From positions 1-20,482 of the forward strand of contig CANPWS010000004.1 in the NCBI GenBank assembly GCA_947584955.1: a DNA stretch of 20,482 nt, in the 5' to 3' direction. The notes beneath the pieces are model-generated. The model was not told where the DNA came from. It made no database searches and worked only from the letters and a program-made list of their open reading frames with translations. Source of the DNA: an uncultured Bacilli bacterium (lineage in GTDB: Bacteria; Bacillota_I; Bacilli_A; RF39; UBA660). Made by a program: the position numbers and the translations under genes. Position 1 is the stretch's first letter. The number at the start of each line of letters is the position of its first letter. Below, piece by piece: positions 1-6,963 of this stretch.

Positions 1-111
1 TAAAGAAATAGCACTCAATCTAGCATAGATTAAGTGCTTACCACTTAAGGGCAAGTACTCAACTCGGCAAAGTTAAGGCTTCCCTTTTTATTTTATGCAA
101 GTTCCCTTGAT
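1..111 (-). ncRNA. Structured RNA or 5' leader of unknown family, running off or ending at the window edge
   Basis: This is a transcript inferred from a strong promoter (141–118) and dense secondary structure; I do not recognise the family. Reading the minus strand from about 111, there is a small hairpin CAAG/GGAA/CUUG (109–98). A helix AAGGG/CCCUU (86–82 with 51–47) encloses a hairpin CUUAACU/AGUUGAG (77–71 with 64–58, loop UUGCCG). Two mutually exclusive hairpins follow: UUAAGUG/CACUUAA (48–42 with 36–30) and an 11-bp hairpin GCACUUAAUCU/AGAUUGAGUGC (37–27 with 21–11). The last has one G·U pair that is a mismatch on the other strand, and is followed by UAUUUCUUUA, as in a weak intrinsic terminator. 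The layout resembles a riboswitch or attenuator leader, but a small stand-alone RNA is equally possible. The downstream gene is outside the window. Confidence 0.5.
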
Positions 112-117
112 AAATAC

Positions 118-146
118 ATCATAACATAAAAACGCACTTTTATCAA
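118..146 (-). promoter_or_regulatory. SigA-type promoter for the structured RNA
   Basis: On the minus strand the -35 is TTGATA (146–141), followed by a 17-nt spacer and -10 TATGAT (123–118) with an upstream TG (extended -10). Transcription is predicted to start near 111. No coding sequence longer than a few codons follows within the window, so the promoter serves the structured RNA or a leader. Confidence 0.75.
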
Positions 147-233
147 GTACGTTTTCTATTTTTACTCGAATTTAAGGAGATAGCAGAAATTACTGATAAA
201 TATCTTGAATAGATATAAAGTCAGAGTAATTTT

Positions 234-263
234 GAGAGTAAAAATAAATAAAATCCTTTATTT
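234..263 (-). terminator. Possible terminator after tRNA-Thr
   Basis: On the minus strand AAATAAA (263–257) pairs with TTTATTT (252–246) across a 4-nt loop and is followed by AUUUUUA. The stem is pure A/T and weak, but it sits 23 nt past the tRNA CCA end with a U-tract, where a 3' end is expected. Nothing else recognisable lies between it and the promoter at 146–118. Confidence 0.4.
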
Positions 264-285
264 ACAAGAAATTAAAAACTATAAA

Positions 286-359
286 TGGTGCCAAATGTAG
301 GAATCGGACCTACGTCTAATCATTACGAGTGACTTGTTCTACCACTAAACTAATTTGGC
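286..359 (-). tRNA. tRNA-Thr (anticodon CGT)
   Basis: A full cloverleaf is visible on the minus strand. The acceptor stem is GCCAAAT/ATTTGGC with discriminator A. The D stem is GTTT/GAAC with loop AGTGGTA. The anticodon stem is AGTCA/TGATT with loop CTCGTAA, giving anticodon CGT, which reads the Thr codon ACG. The T stem is GTAGG/CCTAC with loop TCCGATT, and CCA is encoded at 288–286. ACG is rare in so AT-rich a genome, so this is probably an accessory Thr isoacceptor beside a TGT one elsewhere. It lies 30 nt downstream of the ABC permease gene in the same direction and may be transcribed by read-through, since no separate promoter is obvious. Confidence 0.93.
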
Positions 360-364
360 ATAAG

Positions 365-402
365 TAAGAGTAAAATAATTAAATTACTCTTATTTATTTT
401 TC
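365..402 (+). terminator. 9-bp hairpin at the 3' end of the ABC operon
   Basis: TAAGAGTAA (365–373) and TTACTCTTA (384–392) form a perfect 9-bp stem with a 10-nt loop. The T-rich tail (TTTATTTTTC, 393–402) is on the plus-strand side, while on the minus strand the hairpin overlaps the permease stop codon and has no U-tract. It would therefore block antisense transcription entering the operon better than it would end the operon. In the sense direction it may act as a 3' stabilising or processing structure before the tRNA. Confidence 0.4.
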
Positions 403-1697
403 ATTGCTTTAAACATTTTTTTCCATAATCCATTTGAGGAATAATTTAATATTCCAACTTTATATATTCTAAGTCCATATTTATATAAAAGAAATACAGT
501 ACCTATTGATAAAACTATTGAAATAGTAATATCTATCATTCCTATTTGTCCTAACGCTAATAAAGCTGGAGAAAGCAATGATGATATAAATGGAACATAA
601 GACATTATTCTAATAAACATACTTCCATCAAATAATGCTGCCATCATTGTTAAATAATAACCAACTAAATTGATAATTATGATTGGCGTTTGAAGTTGCT
701 GAAAATCTTCCATATTTGTTGTTATTGATGCAAGAACCCCAGCAAGAAGAGAATAAGCTATAAATGTTATTAGCATTAATATTAATGTTAAAGGAATAAT
801 TTCTGCTAATTTATCCATTATTCCCAAATTAGCTACTCCACTAGTTACCTCTGTAATAAGTGATGATGAATTTAATAAATTTCCACCTGTTATAATAAAC
901 CTAATTACAATACCAATAAGTGCATATATTACAAAAAGTAAAGCCTGTCCTAATACAAAAAGGTTCGCAGATAATAATTTTGATAGAAAATGAGCTTTAG
1001 GTGAAACATTAGAAATAATTATTTCCATAGATTTTGTTGATTTTTCTTCATTTATTTCTGCACCGATCATTTGTATAAGATAAACGGTAAGCATAAAAAA
1101 TGGTAAAATAATTATTGGTAAAATTACGCCTACTAATAATTCATTATCAGCATTTGCATCTTCTTCCTCTAAAGAAGTTCTTACAACTTCAATTGGTGCT
1201 TCAATCAAATTCATTGTTTCATTATCAATATTATAATAAGAAAGAGCTAAATCTGTTTTTATTTTATTTAAACTAATAGATATTAACTGATAAGTAATTG
1301 TATCTATTTTAGAATTAACAATAACTTCTGCTTTTAAGAAATTATCAGAATCATTATCTATAATTAATAATATATCTTCTTCTTTTTCTTTTAAATCTTT
1401 TTTAATTTCATCAATACTTTTATTAGTTTTACTAATTTTTGTATTTTTTGTAGTTTCTAGATATTTTGATTGTTCATTATAAATTGATAAAAAATCATCA
1501 TATACATAGTCAGTATTATCAATAATAATTAAATTACTATCTTCATCAAAATCTCCTCCAAATAATTTAATAATACTATCTAAGTTAATAAGACAAGATA
1601 TTGCTATTAAAATTATAACATTAGCTATTATGAACCATTTGGATTTTACTTTTTTATTAATACTCATTTTTGTTAAATATTTTATTTTCTTACTCAT
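390..1697 (-). CDS. ABC-2 type export permease (NatB/YhaP-like)
   Basis: Membrane subunit of an ABC exporter, partner of the ATPase encoded immediately upstream. An N-terminal transmembrane helix (about residues 22–38) is followed by a roughly 150-residue polar extracytoplasmic domain, then five or six hydrophobic segments. The cytoplasmic segment after the first of these (GAEINEEKSTKSMEIIIS) is the hallmark of the NatB/YhaP branch of ABC-2 permeases. B. subtilis NatAB exports Na+, but other members export peptides or antimicrobials, so the substrate here is unknown. I start at the ATG at 1697, which has an AGGTGA Shine–Dalgarno (SD) sequence 5 nt upstream and overlaps the ATPase stop by 8 nt (translational coupling). 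A GTG at 1706 would add three residues. Family assignment is solid; substrate is not inferable. Confidence 0.88.
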   Translation of the reverse strand: MSKKIKYLTKMSINKKVKSKWFIIANVIILIAISCLINLDSIIKLFGGDFDEDSNLIIIDNTDYVYDDFLSIYNEQSKYLETTKNTKISKTNKSIDEIKKDLKEKEEDILLIIDNDSDNFLKAEVIVNSKIDTITYQLISISLNKIKTDLALSYYNIDNETMNLIEAPIEVVRTSLEEEDANADNELLVGVILPIIILPFFMLTVYLIQMIGAEINEEKSTKSMEIIISNVSPKAHFLSKLLSANLFVLGQALLFVIYALIGIVIRFIITGGNLLNSSSLITEVTSGVANLGIMDKLAEIIPLTLILMLITFIAYSLLAGVLASITTNMEDFQQLQTPIIIINLVGYYLTMMAALFDGSMFIRIMSYVPFISSLLSPALLALGQIGMIDITISIVLSIGTVFLLYKYGLRIYKVGILNYSSNGLWKKMFKAMKNK

Positions 1698-2586
1698 AAG
1701 CTTCACCTACTACACTTACAAATATTTCATTCAAGCTAGCATCTTCTACACAAAATTTAGTTATATTATTATATTTTGATACTGCTTTAAATATATCACT
1801 TGCATATTTATTTTCTTTTATTTTTATGATATATTCATTACTTTCTTTTCTTATATCTATAACTCCAGGTACTTTCTTTATTTCATCTACATCAATATCT
1901 CCAATGACAAAGATATTTTTCTTTTTATAATTATTTTTAATATCTTTAATATACCCTTCTAAAACGCTATGTCCTTTTACTAAAACTACAATTTTATCAC
2001 AAAACATTTCTACATGTTCCATTCTATGTGATGAAAAGATAATTATTGTTCCTTTTTTCTTAAGATCTAATATTACTTTTTTAAATAATTCTACATTAAG
2101 TGGATCTAAACCTGAAAATGGTTCATCAAGAATAAGTAATTTAGGATCATGAATAATTGCACTAATAAATTGAACTTTTTGTTGATTACCTTTAGATAAT
2201 TCTTTAATTTTTTTATTTTTATATTCTTTTATATCAAAAATATCTAAATAATAATCTAATTTTTTTTCAATTTCATTTTCTTCCATTCCTTTTAATACAC
2301 CATAAAAAATTATTTGTTCTAAAACAGTCATTTTTACTAATAAACTTCTTTCTTCAGCTAAAAATCCTATTTTATCAGTAACATTATAATCAATTTTTTT
2401 ATCATCTAAATAGATATTTCCTGTATAATCATCTAAAAGTCCTAAAATCATTCTAAATGTTGTTGTCTTACCTGCTCCATTTAAACCAAGTAATCCAAAT
2501 ATTTCTCCCTCTTTAACATTAAATGATAAATTTGATACAGCAACTAAATTATCATATTTTTTAGTAACATTTTCAACTTTAAGCAT
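1690..2586 (-). CDS. ABC transporter ATP-binding protein (NatA/YhaQ-like)
   Basis: Cytoplasmic ATPase that powers the adjacent ABC-2 permease. All motifs are intact: Walker A GLNGAGKT (34–41), an E in the Q-loop position (GFLAEER, 74–80, as in the YhaQ/NatA subgroup), signature LSKGNQQ (130–136), Walker B LLILDEP (150–156) and the H-loop His187. About 90 further residues form the C-terminal extension usual for NatA-type exporters. At 298 aa it has normal family length. The start ATG has GGTGAT a few bases upstream and its own near-consensus promoter at 2630–2602. The two genes form a self-contained exporter operon; no two-component or regulator gene is next to it. Confidence 0.92.
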   Translation of the reverse strand: MLKVENVTKKYDNLVAVSNLSFNVKEGEIFGLLGLNGAGKTTTFRMILGLLDDYTGNIYLDDKKIDYNVTDKIGFLAEERSLLVKMTVLEQIIFYGVLKGMEENEIEKKLDYYLDIFDIKEYKNKKIKELSKGNQQKVQFISAIIHDPKLLILDEPFSGLDPLNVELFKKVILDLKKKGTIIIFSSHRMEHVEMFCDKIVVLVKGHSVLEGYIKDIKNNYKKKNIFVIGDIDVDEIKKVPGVIDIRKESNEYIIKIKENKYASDIFKAVSKYNNITKFCVEDASLNEIFVSVVGEAYE

Positions 2587-2601
2587 ACAATCACCAAAAT
2601 A

Positions 2602-2630
2602 ATTATATAATAACGCTTTAAATTATGCAA
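2602..2630 (-). promoter_or_regulatory. SigA-type promoter of the ABC exporter operon
   Basis: Minus strand: -35 TTGCAT (2630–2625), a 17-nt spacer, and consensus -10 TATAAT (2607–2602). It begins two bases after the upstream terminator hairpin and lies 15 nt from the ATPase start codon, so the untranslated leader would be very short and contains the GGTGAT ribosome-binding site. Confidence 0.75.
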
Positions 2631-2664
2631 GGAAAAAGAACTTCTAAAAATAGAAATTCTTTTT
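2631..2664 (-). terminator. Intrinsic terminator of the RNase J2-like gene
   Basis: On the minus strand a 14-bp stem (2664–2651 with 2646–2633, one U·G pair) closes a UUUU loop, and the 3' arm itself ends in UUCUUUUU. The pair that wobbles in the minus-strand RNA is a C/A mismatch on the plus strand, which supports minus-strand use. It overlaps the last bases of the coding sequence. Confidence 0.8.
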
Positions 2665-4309
2665 ATATTTCTTGCATTACAGTTATAATCATAGGTTTAT
2701 TTCCCGTTTGGGTAATTAAAAATTTACTTAAATCATCTCTAATTATATTTTTTACTTTAGTATATTCGATAAAATTATTTTTAGTATTTTCAATTATTAT
2801 CTTTGTACAAAGCTCTTTTATTTCTTGTAATAATTCTGCACTATCTTTAACATAAATAAATCCTCTTGTAAGTATTTCAGGTCCTGCCAATATTTTTTTT
2901 GTCTTTCTATTTATAGTTACAGAAACAATCATAATACCATTATTAGATAACATTTCTCTATCTTTAAGTACTACTTCACCAACATCATCATTACTTTTTC
3001 CGTCTATAGATACATTTCCAGTTGTTACTTTTTCAAATGATTGAACTAAATTTCCGTTTTCAATTAATGCAATTTCGCCATTTAACTTTAAAATAATATT
3101 ATCTTTATCTATTCCTTGCTTTTCAGCCAAATTAGCATTTGCTACCATAAATCTATATTCTCCTCTTGCTGGAAAATAATATTTTGGTTGCATTAAATCT
3201 ATTAACATCATCAAGTCTTCAGATGATGCATGATGTGCTAAATTAGTTTTAGGTGAAAGAGTAATAATATTACAATCTTTTTTAGATAATTCATCTAATA
3301 AATGATAATATTCTTTTTCTATTCCTTCATATACTGGTGTAGATATAAAAATTGTATCAGTGTTATTTAATTTAACAAATTTATCATATCCATTTACCAT
3401 TTTTATTAAATTATAATAAGGTTTTTCTCTTTCATTTGAATTTAAAATAACAACGTTTTTATCATTAATATTGGATAAATCTCCAATAAAACTTTTATCT
3501 ATACTTAAATAATTATTTTGAAGAGCATTATTTACAATATTTTGTAATTTTTTTCCCATTATTACTACTTTTTTATCTGTCTTTGATACTTCATTAAATA
3601 ATTCTTGTATTCTATATAAATGGGAATTTAAGACATTAAATATAATTCTACCGTTTGCTTTATTAAGTGTTTCTCTAATTAGAGAATAAATTCTATGATT
3701 TGGACTAGTAAATCCTTCTTTTGAAGCATACATGCTTTCTGTAATTAAACAAAGTACACCTTGCTTTCCTATATATGCAAGTTTTCCTATATCTGTTTTA
3801 TATGCCCCTTCCATAAGTGAATCAAAAACAAAATCTGATGAATAAAATACTACTCCATCTTCTGTATATATTGCATAACCAAAATTTCCTGGTATAGAGT
3901 GAGATAGTTGTACTGGAAAAATAGAAATTTTATCTACATTAAATAACTTATGTGGCTTTATTTCTACTAAATTGTTAGTACTTAATTTTAAGTTTTCTAA
4001 TTCTTCTTTTACTATTTCAATTGTAAGTGAAGATCCATATATTTTAATATCTGAAAGATCTTCAATTATATCTGCAATTGCTCCAATATTTTCATCATGA
4101 CCGTGTGTTAAAAAAATTCCTTTTATTCTATTTTTATTTTCTTTTAAATATTCAATATTTGGTATTATATAGTCAATTCCAAGTGTTTCTTCTTGGGCAT
4201 AACTAAGTCCTGCTTCAAAAACTAATATATTTTTATCTATTTCTATAACATACATATTTTTGCCATTTTCATTTTGTCCACCTAAGGCAAATATTTTTAT
4301 TTTACTCAT
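2663..4309 (-). CDS. rnjB: Ribonuclease J2-like metallo-beta-lactamase/beta-CASP protein with a degenerate metal site
   Basis: RNase J paralogue, 548 aa, the full family length, ending in the conserved NKPMIITVMQEI region. RNase J enzymes process and degrade mRNA from the 5' end and form J1/J2 complexes. The canonical HxHxDH metal motif reads HGHDEN (residues 70–75), so the Asp and last His are replaced. The later HSIPD motif reads HSIPGNFG, the SSDFVFD Asp is kept, and the final HGEYR motif reads ARGEYR. As I recall, B. subtilis J2 carries a similar HGHDEN substitution and has weak activity, so J2 is a better assignment than J1. The protein is probably a structural or regulatory partner of an RNase J1 encoded elsewhere. 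The gene is monocistronic, with an AAGGAG SD, its own promoter (4379–4351) and its own terminator. Confidence 0.85.
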   Translation of the reverse strand: MSKIKIFALGGQNENGKNMYVIEIDKNILVFEAGLSYAQEETLGIDYIIPNIEYLKENKNRIKGIFLTHGHDENIGAIADIIEDLSDIKIYGSSLTIEIVKEELENLKLSTNNLVEIKPHKLFNVDKISIFPVQLSHSIPGNFGYAIYTEDGVVFYSSDFVFDSLMEGAYKTDIGKLAYIGKQGVLCLITESMYASKEGFTSPNHRIYSLIRETLNKANGRIIFNVLNSHLYRIQELFNEVSKTDKKVVIMGKKLQNIVNNALQNNYLSIDKSFIGDLSNINDKNVVILNSNEREKPYYNLIKMVNGYDKFVKLNNTDTIFISTPVYEGIEKEYYHLLDELSKKDCNIITLSPKTNLAHHASSEDLMMLIDLMQPKYYFPARGEYRFMVANANLAEKQGIDKDNIILKLNGEIALIENGNLVQSFEKVTTGNVSIDGKSNDDVGEVVLKDREMLSNNGIMIVSVTINRKTKKILAGPEILTRGFIYVKDSAELLQEIKELCTKIIIENTKNNFIEYTKVKNIIRDDLSKFLITQTGNKPMIITVMQEI

Positions 4310-4350
4310 TGCATCTCCTTTCTTTATTTATAAAGTATAAAGACTTATAG

Positions 4351-4379
4351 ATTATATCATAATTTTTTTAAAAACACAA
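4351..4379 (-). promoter_or_regulatory. SigA-type promoter of the RNase J2-like gene
   Basis: Minus strand: -35 TTGTGT (4379–4374), a 17-nt spacer, and -10 TATAAT (4356–4351), placed about 42 nt upstream of the start codon and downstream of the murI terminator. The -35 matches the consensus only in part. Confidence 0.55.
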
Positions 4380-4454
4380 ATTTATATAAATAAATCCTAT
4401 TTGAATAATTTAAAATTTTTTTATTAATATAATTTTAATAAAGAAAAAAATTAA

Positions 4455-4496
4455 AATATATAAAAAGTACTTAATCTATCAACGTATAAGTACTTT
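4455..4496 (-). terminator. Intrinsic terminator of the lepA–murI operon
   Basis: On the minus strand AAAGTACTTA (4496–4487) pairs perfectly over 10 bp with TAAGTACTTT (4473–4464) around a 13-nt loop, followed by a T-rich tail. It lies about 40 nt past the murI stop codon. Confidence 0.8.
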
Positions 4497-4537
4497 ATTT
4501 AATCATAAAACATCTTATTTTCAGTATTTTAATATAT

Positions 4538-5233
4538 TTATAAGATTTTTAATTTTATATCTACTTTTCTTTTCATAATCATATTTATATTTTTTATTAT
4601 TGTATCATCTAAATAACTAAAAAATAATTTTACTTTTCCAGTTCCATTATTTTCATAAAGTAAGATATTATCTGCCATATCTATAATATTTCTTTTTATT
4701 TTATCTTTTATAATTGGATAATGTGTACAACCTAAAACAATATTATTTGATTTTATGTTTAATAAATGCATATCAGTATTTATTAAATCTAAATTACCAT
4801 TTTCAATCATTGGTACAAATTCTGGACAAGCTTCTTCGTAAACTTTTATATCAAGATTATCTCTAAAAATATGAGAATTAATTGTTTTTGGTGTTGCTAA
4901 TACTCCAATATCTTTAAATTTTTGCTTTTTTATATAGTCTATTGTAGGGGTAATTATATCTATTATTGGAATATCAAATGTTTGTTTTAACTCTTTATAA
5001 CAATTACTACTTATAGTTCCACAAGCTATTACAATTAAATCTACTTGATGCTCTTCTTTTAAAAATTTTATTATTTTTCTTGATAACATATATAAAGTAT
5101 ATTTATCTTTTTCTCCATAGGGAATATTTATAGTATCACCAAAATATATATAGTCATTTAAAGGATACTTTTCTATTAATTTACTTAGAACTGTAAGACC
5201 ACCAATACCAGAATCAAAAACTCCCACTCTCAT
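4538..5233 (-). CDS. murI: Glutamate racemase
   Basis: Cofactor-independent racemase that makes D-glutamate for the second residue of the peptidoglycan stem peptide, so this organism builds a cell wall. Family motifs are present: DSGIGG (7–12), FGDTINIPYGEK (31–42), the first catalytic Cys71 in ACGTISS, and the second catalytic Cys169 with His171 in LGCTHYP. The Asn usual after the first Cys (CNT) is Gly here (CGT), a substitution close to the active site. At 231 aa it is about 30 residues shorter than typical MurI. An AGAAGG SD precedes the ATG. It is the last gene of the operon, 24 nt after the ricA-like gene and directly before a strong terminator. Confidence 0.93.
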   Translation of the reverse strand: MRVGVFDSGIGGLTVLSKLIEKYPLNDYIYFGDTINIPYGEKDKYTLYMLSRKIIKFLKEEHQVDLIVIACGTISSNCYKELKQTFDIPIIDIITPTIDYIKKQKFKDIGVLATPKTINSHIFRDNLDIKVYEEACPEFVPMIENGNLDLINTDMHLLNIKSNNIVLGCTHYPIIKDKIKRNIIDMADNILLYENNGTGKVKLFFSYLDDTIIKNINMIMKRKVDIKLKIL

Positions 5234-5257
5234 TTTTATACCTTCTTTTTATTAATT

Positions 5258-5545
5258 TTATTCATTCTTAATAAAGTCATTATATTCTTTCATTTTTTCT
5301 AAATATATTTTATATGTTTTATTATTATTTAGTATATCTACTTTCCTTGCTATTTCTTTTTCTATAACTAAATATTTTAAATTATTTTGATATTCTAGTA
5401 TCAAAGCTTCTTTCTGTAAATTTTCGATTTCATCTTGTAATATTTTTATTGAAGTATCACTTTCTAATATTTTTCCTATTTCTTTATATTTTTTATATTC
5501 ATCACTATTTGTTATACTATTTAACCTTGAAAATATATCTTCCAC
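5258..5545 (-). CDS. ricA: YlbF/YmcA-family small helical protein (RicA-like)
   Basis: A 95-aa, almost entirely helical protein matching the YlbF/YmcA (Com_YlbF) fold. In B. subtilis the RicA–RicF–RicT complex promotes RNA maturation with RNase Y and affects sporulation, competence and biofilm formation. The match is the central helical hairpin with a pattern like IKILQDEIENLQKEALILEY (residues 34–53). It lacks the C-terminal tail that carries cysteines in B. subtilis RicA, and has no Cys, so Fe–S binding as reported there is unlikely for this subunit alone. The assignment is strengthened by synteny: in B. subtilis ymcA follows ymcB (miaB), and here the GTG start abuts the miaB stop (TAAGTG) with no strong SD, implying translational coupling. 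Confidence 0.72.
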   Translation of the reverse strand: MEDIFSRLNSITNSDEYKKYKEIGKILESDTSIKILQDEIENLQKEALILEYQNNLKYLVIEKEIARKVDILNNNKTYKIYLEKMKEYNDFIKNE

Positions 5546-6961
5546 TTATACTTTTTCCCCATCTAAGCTCCATGTTTTAGCATCAGTTATTTTTACATCT
5601 ACTATACTACCTAAATATTTATCATCTATTTTTACATTAACCAGTTTCATAGTATCTGTATATCCTTTTAAATAACCTTCTTTTTCACTATAATCTTCTA
5701 ATAAAACTTTTACTACTTTTCCTACATACTTTTGATTGTTTAAATTTGCATACTTATTTACTAATTCATTTAATCTAGCAAGACGTTTTCTTTTTTCTTC
5801 TAAAGATACTTTGTCTTCCATTTTACTAGCAGGAGTTCCTTCTCTTTTTGAATAAATGAATGTATATGCTAAATCATATTTTAACTTTTTTACAATATCT
5901 AATGTTTCTTCAAATTCTTCTTCTGTTTCATTAGGAAAACCTACTATTATATCAGTACTTATACTAACATTTTTAATTTTTTCTTTTATTTTATTAAATA
6001 ATGTTATATATTCTTCTTTTGTATATCTTCTTCCCATTTTTTTAAGTATATTGTTACTTCCAGATTGAATGGGTAAATGTATATATGGCATTATATTTTT
6101 GTATTTGCTTATTACTTCAATCATTTCATCAGTAAAATCCCATGGATGTGAAGTTACAAATCTTATTCTTTCAATATTTGTTTTAGCAACATCAGAAAGT
6201 AATTCTGCCATTCCATATTCTCCTTCTAAATCTTTTCCATAAGCATTTACATTTTGACCTAGTAATGTTACTTCTTTATATCCATCTTTTACTAAATCAT
6301 TTATTTCTTTTAAAATATCTTCATGCCTTCTACTTCTTTGTCCTCCTCTTGTATATGGAACTATACAGTATGTGCAAAATTTATCACATCCATACATTAT
6401 ATTAACCCAAGCTTTATATTTTGAATCTCTTTTTACTGGAATATTTTCAATTACATCTCCCTCACAAGAAAAAACTTCTATTTCCTGATTATTTGTCTCA
6501 ATTGCTTCTTTTAAATATAATGGTAATTTATGAATGTTATGTGTTCCAAATACAATATTTACCCATTTATATTTTTCTTTTAACATATTTGCAATTTCTT
6601 CTTCTTGAGCCATACAACCACATAATATAGTAATTATATTGTTATTTTGTTGTTTTAAATGTTTTATTCTTCCAAGCATTCCTTTTACTTTATTATGAGC
6701 ATTCTCTCTAATTGCACATGTATTTAAAATAATAACATCACTTTTTTCCATATCATTACTTTTAGTATATCCCATTTTTTCCATAATTGCAGAGATGTTT
6801 TCACTATCATGAACATTCATCTGACAACCATATGTAATAATATGATACTTTTTATTTACACCTATTTGCATTACTTCTTCTGGTATAACAAAATCATCTT
6901 TTATAATTTTATAATTTTTTTTAGTTCTTTCTTTGGCTTTTTTTAAATCTGGTAAATTCAT
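5546..6961 (-). CDS. miaB: tRNA-2-methylthio-N6-dimethylallyladenosine synthase
   Basis: Radical-SAM methylthiotransferase that converts i6A37 to ms2i6A37 in tRNAs reading UNN codons. The N-terminal UPF0004 domain holds the auxiliary cluster cysteines C46 (TYGCQMN), C82 (NTCAIR) and C116 (LCGC). The radical-SAM motif CDKFCTYC supplies C192, C196 and C199. A C-terminal TRAM domain runs from about residue 405. The roughly 35-residue N-terminal extension before the first motif is typical of Firmicutes MiaB. At 471 aa it has normal length. It starts 2 nt after the RNB-domain gene, whose last codons supply the AAAGAGG SD, and is followed directly by the ricA-like gene. Confidence 0.96.
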   Translation of the reverse strand: MNLPDLKKAKERTKKNYKIIKDDFVIPEEVMQIGVNKKYHIITYGCQMNVHDSENISAIMEKMGYTKSNDMEKSDVIILNTCAIRENAHNKVKGMLGRIKHLKQQNNNIITILCGCMAQEEEIANMLKEKYKWVNIVFGTHNIHKLPLYLKEAIETNNQEIEVFSCEGDVIENIPVKRDSKYKAWVNIMYGCDKFCTYCIVPYTRGGQRSRRHEDILKEINDLVKDGYKEVTLLGQNVNAYGKDLEGEYGMAELLSDVAKTNIERIRFVTSHPWDFTDEMIEVISKYKNIMPYIHLPIQSGSNNILKKMGRRYTKEEYITLFNKIKEKIKNVSISTDIIVGFPNETEEEFEETLDIVKKLKYDLAYTFIYSKREGTPASKMEDKVSLEEKRKRLARLNELVNKYANLNNQKYVGKVVKVLLEDYSEKEGYLKGYTDTMKLVNVKIDDKYLGSIVDVKITDAKTWSLDGEKV

Positions 6962-6963
6962 AG

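Noticed and set aside
1..111. Possible tracrRNA of a CRISPR-Cas9 system
   Set aside because: The stacked hairpins invite the idea, but there is no repeat array, no anti-repeat match and no cas gene in the window.
150..212. Plus-strand frame ending in a plausible protein tail (FKEIAEITDKYLE, TAG at 210–212), possible gene remnant
   Set aside because: The frame is short, has no start or homology I recognise upstream, and lies antisense to the promoter of the structured RNA; chance is sufficient.
1698..1706. GTG start three codons upstream of the ABC permease ATG
   Set aside because: The SD AGGTGA is correctly spaced for the ATG at 1697 and overlaps the GTG. The same reasoning gave ATG starts at 8814 and 10887.
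2625..2855. Plus-strand open frames antisense to coding genes (here and at several other places)
   Set aside because: They are hydrophobic, compositionally odd and lack ribosome-binding sites, as expected from the complement of AT-rich coding DNA.
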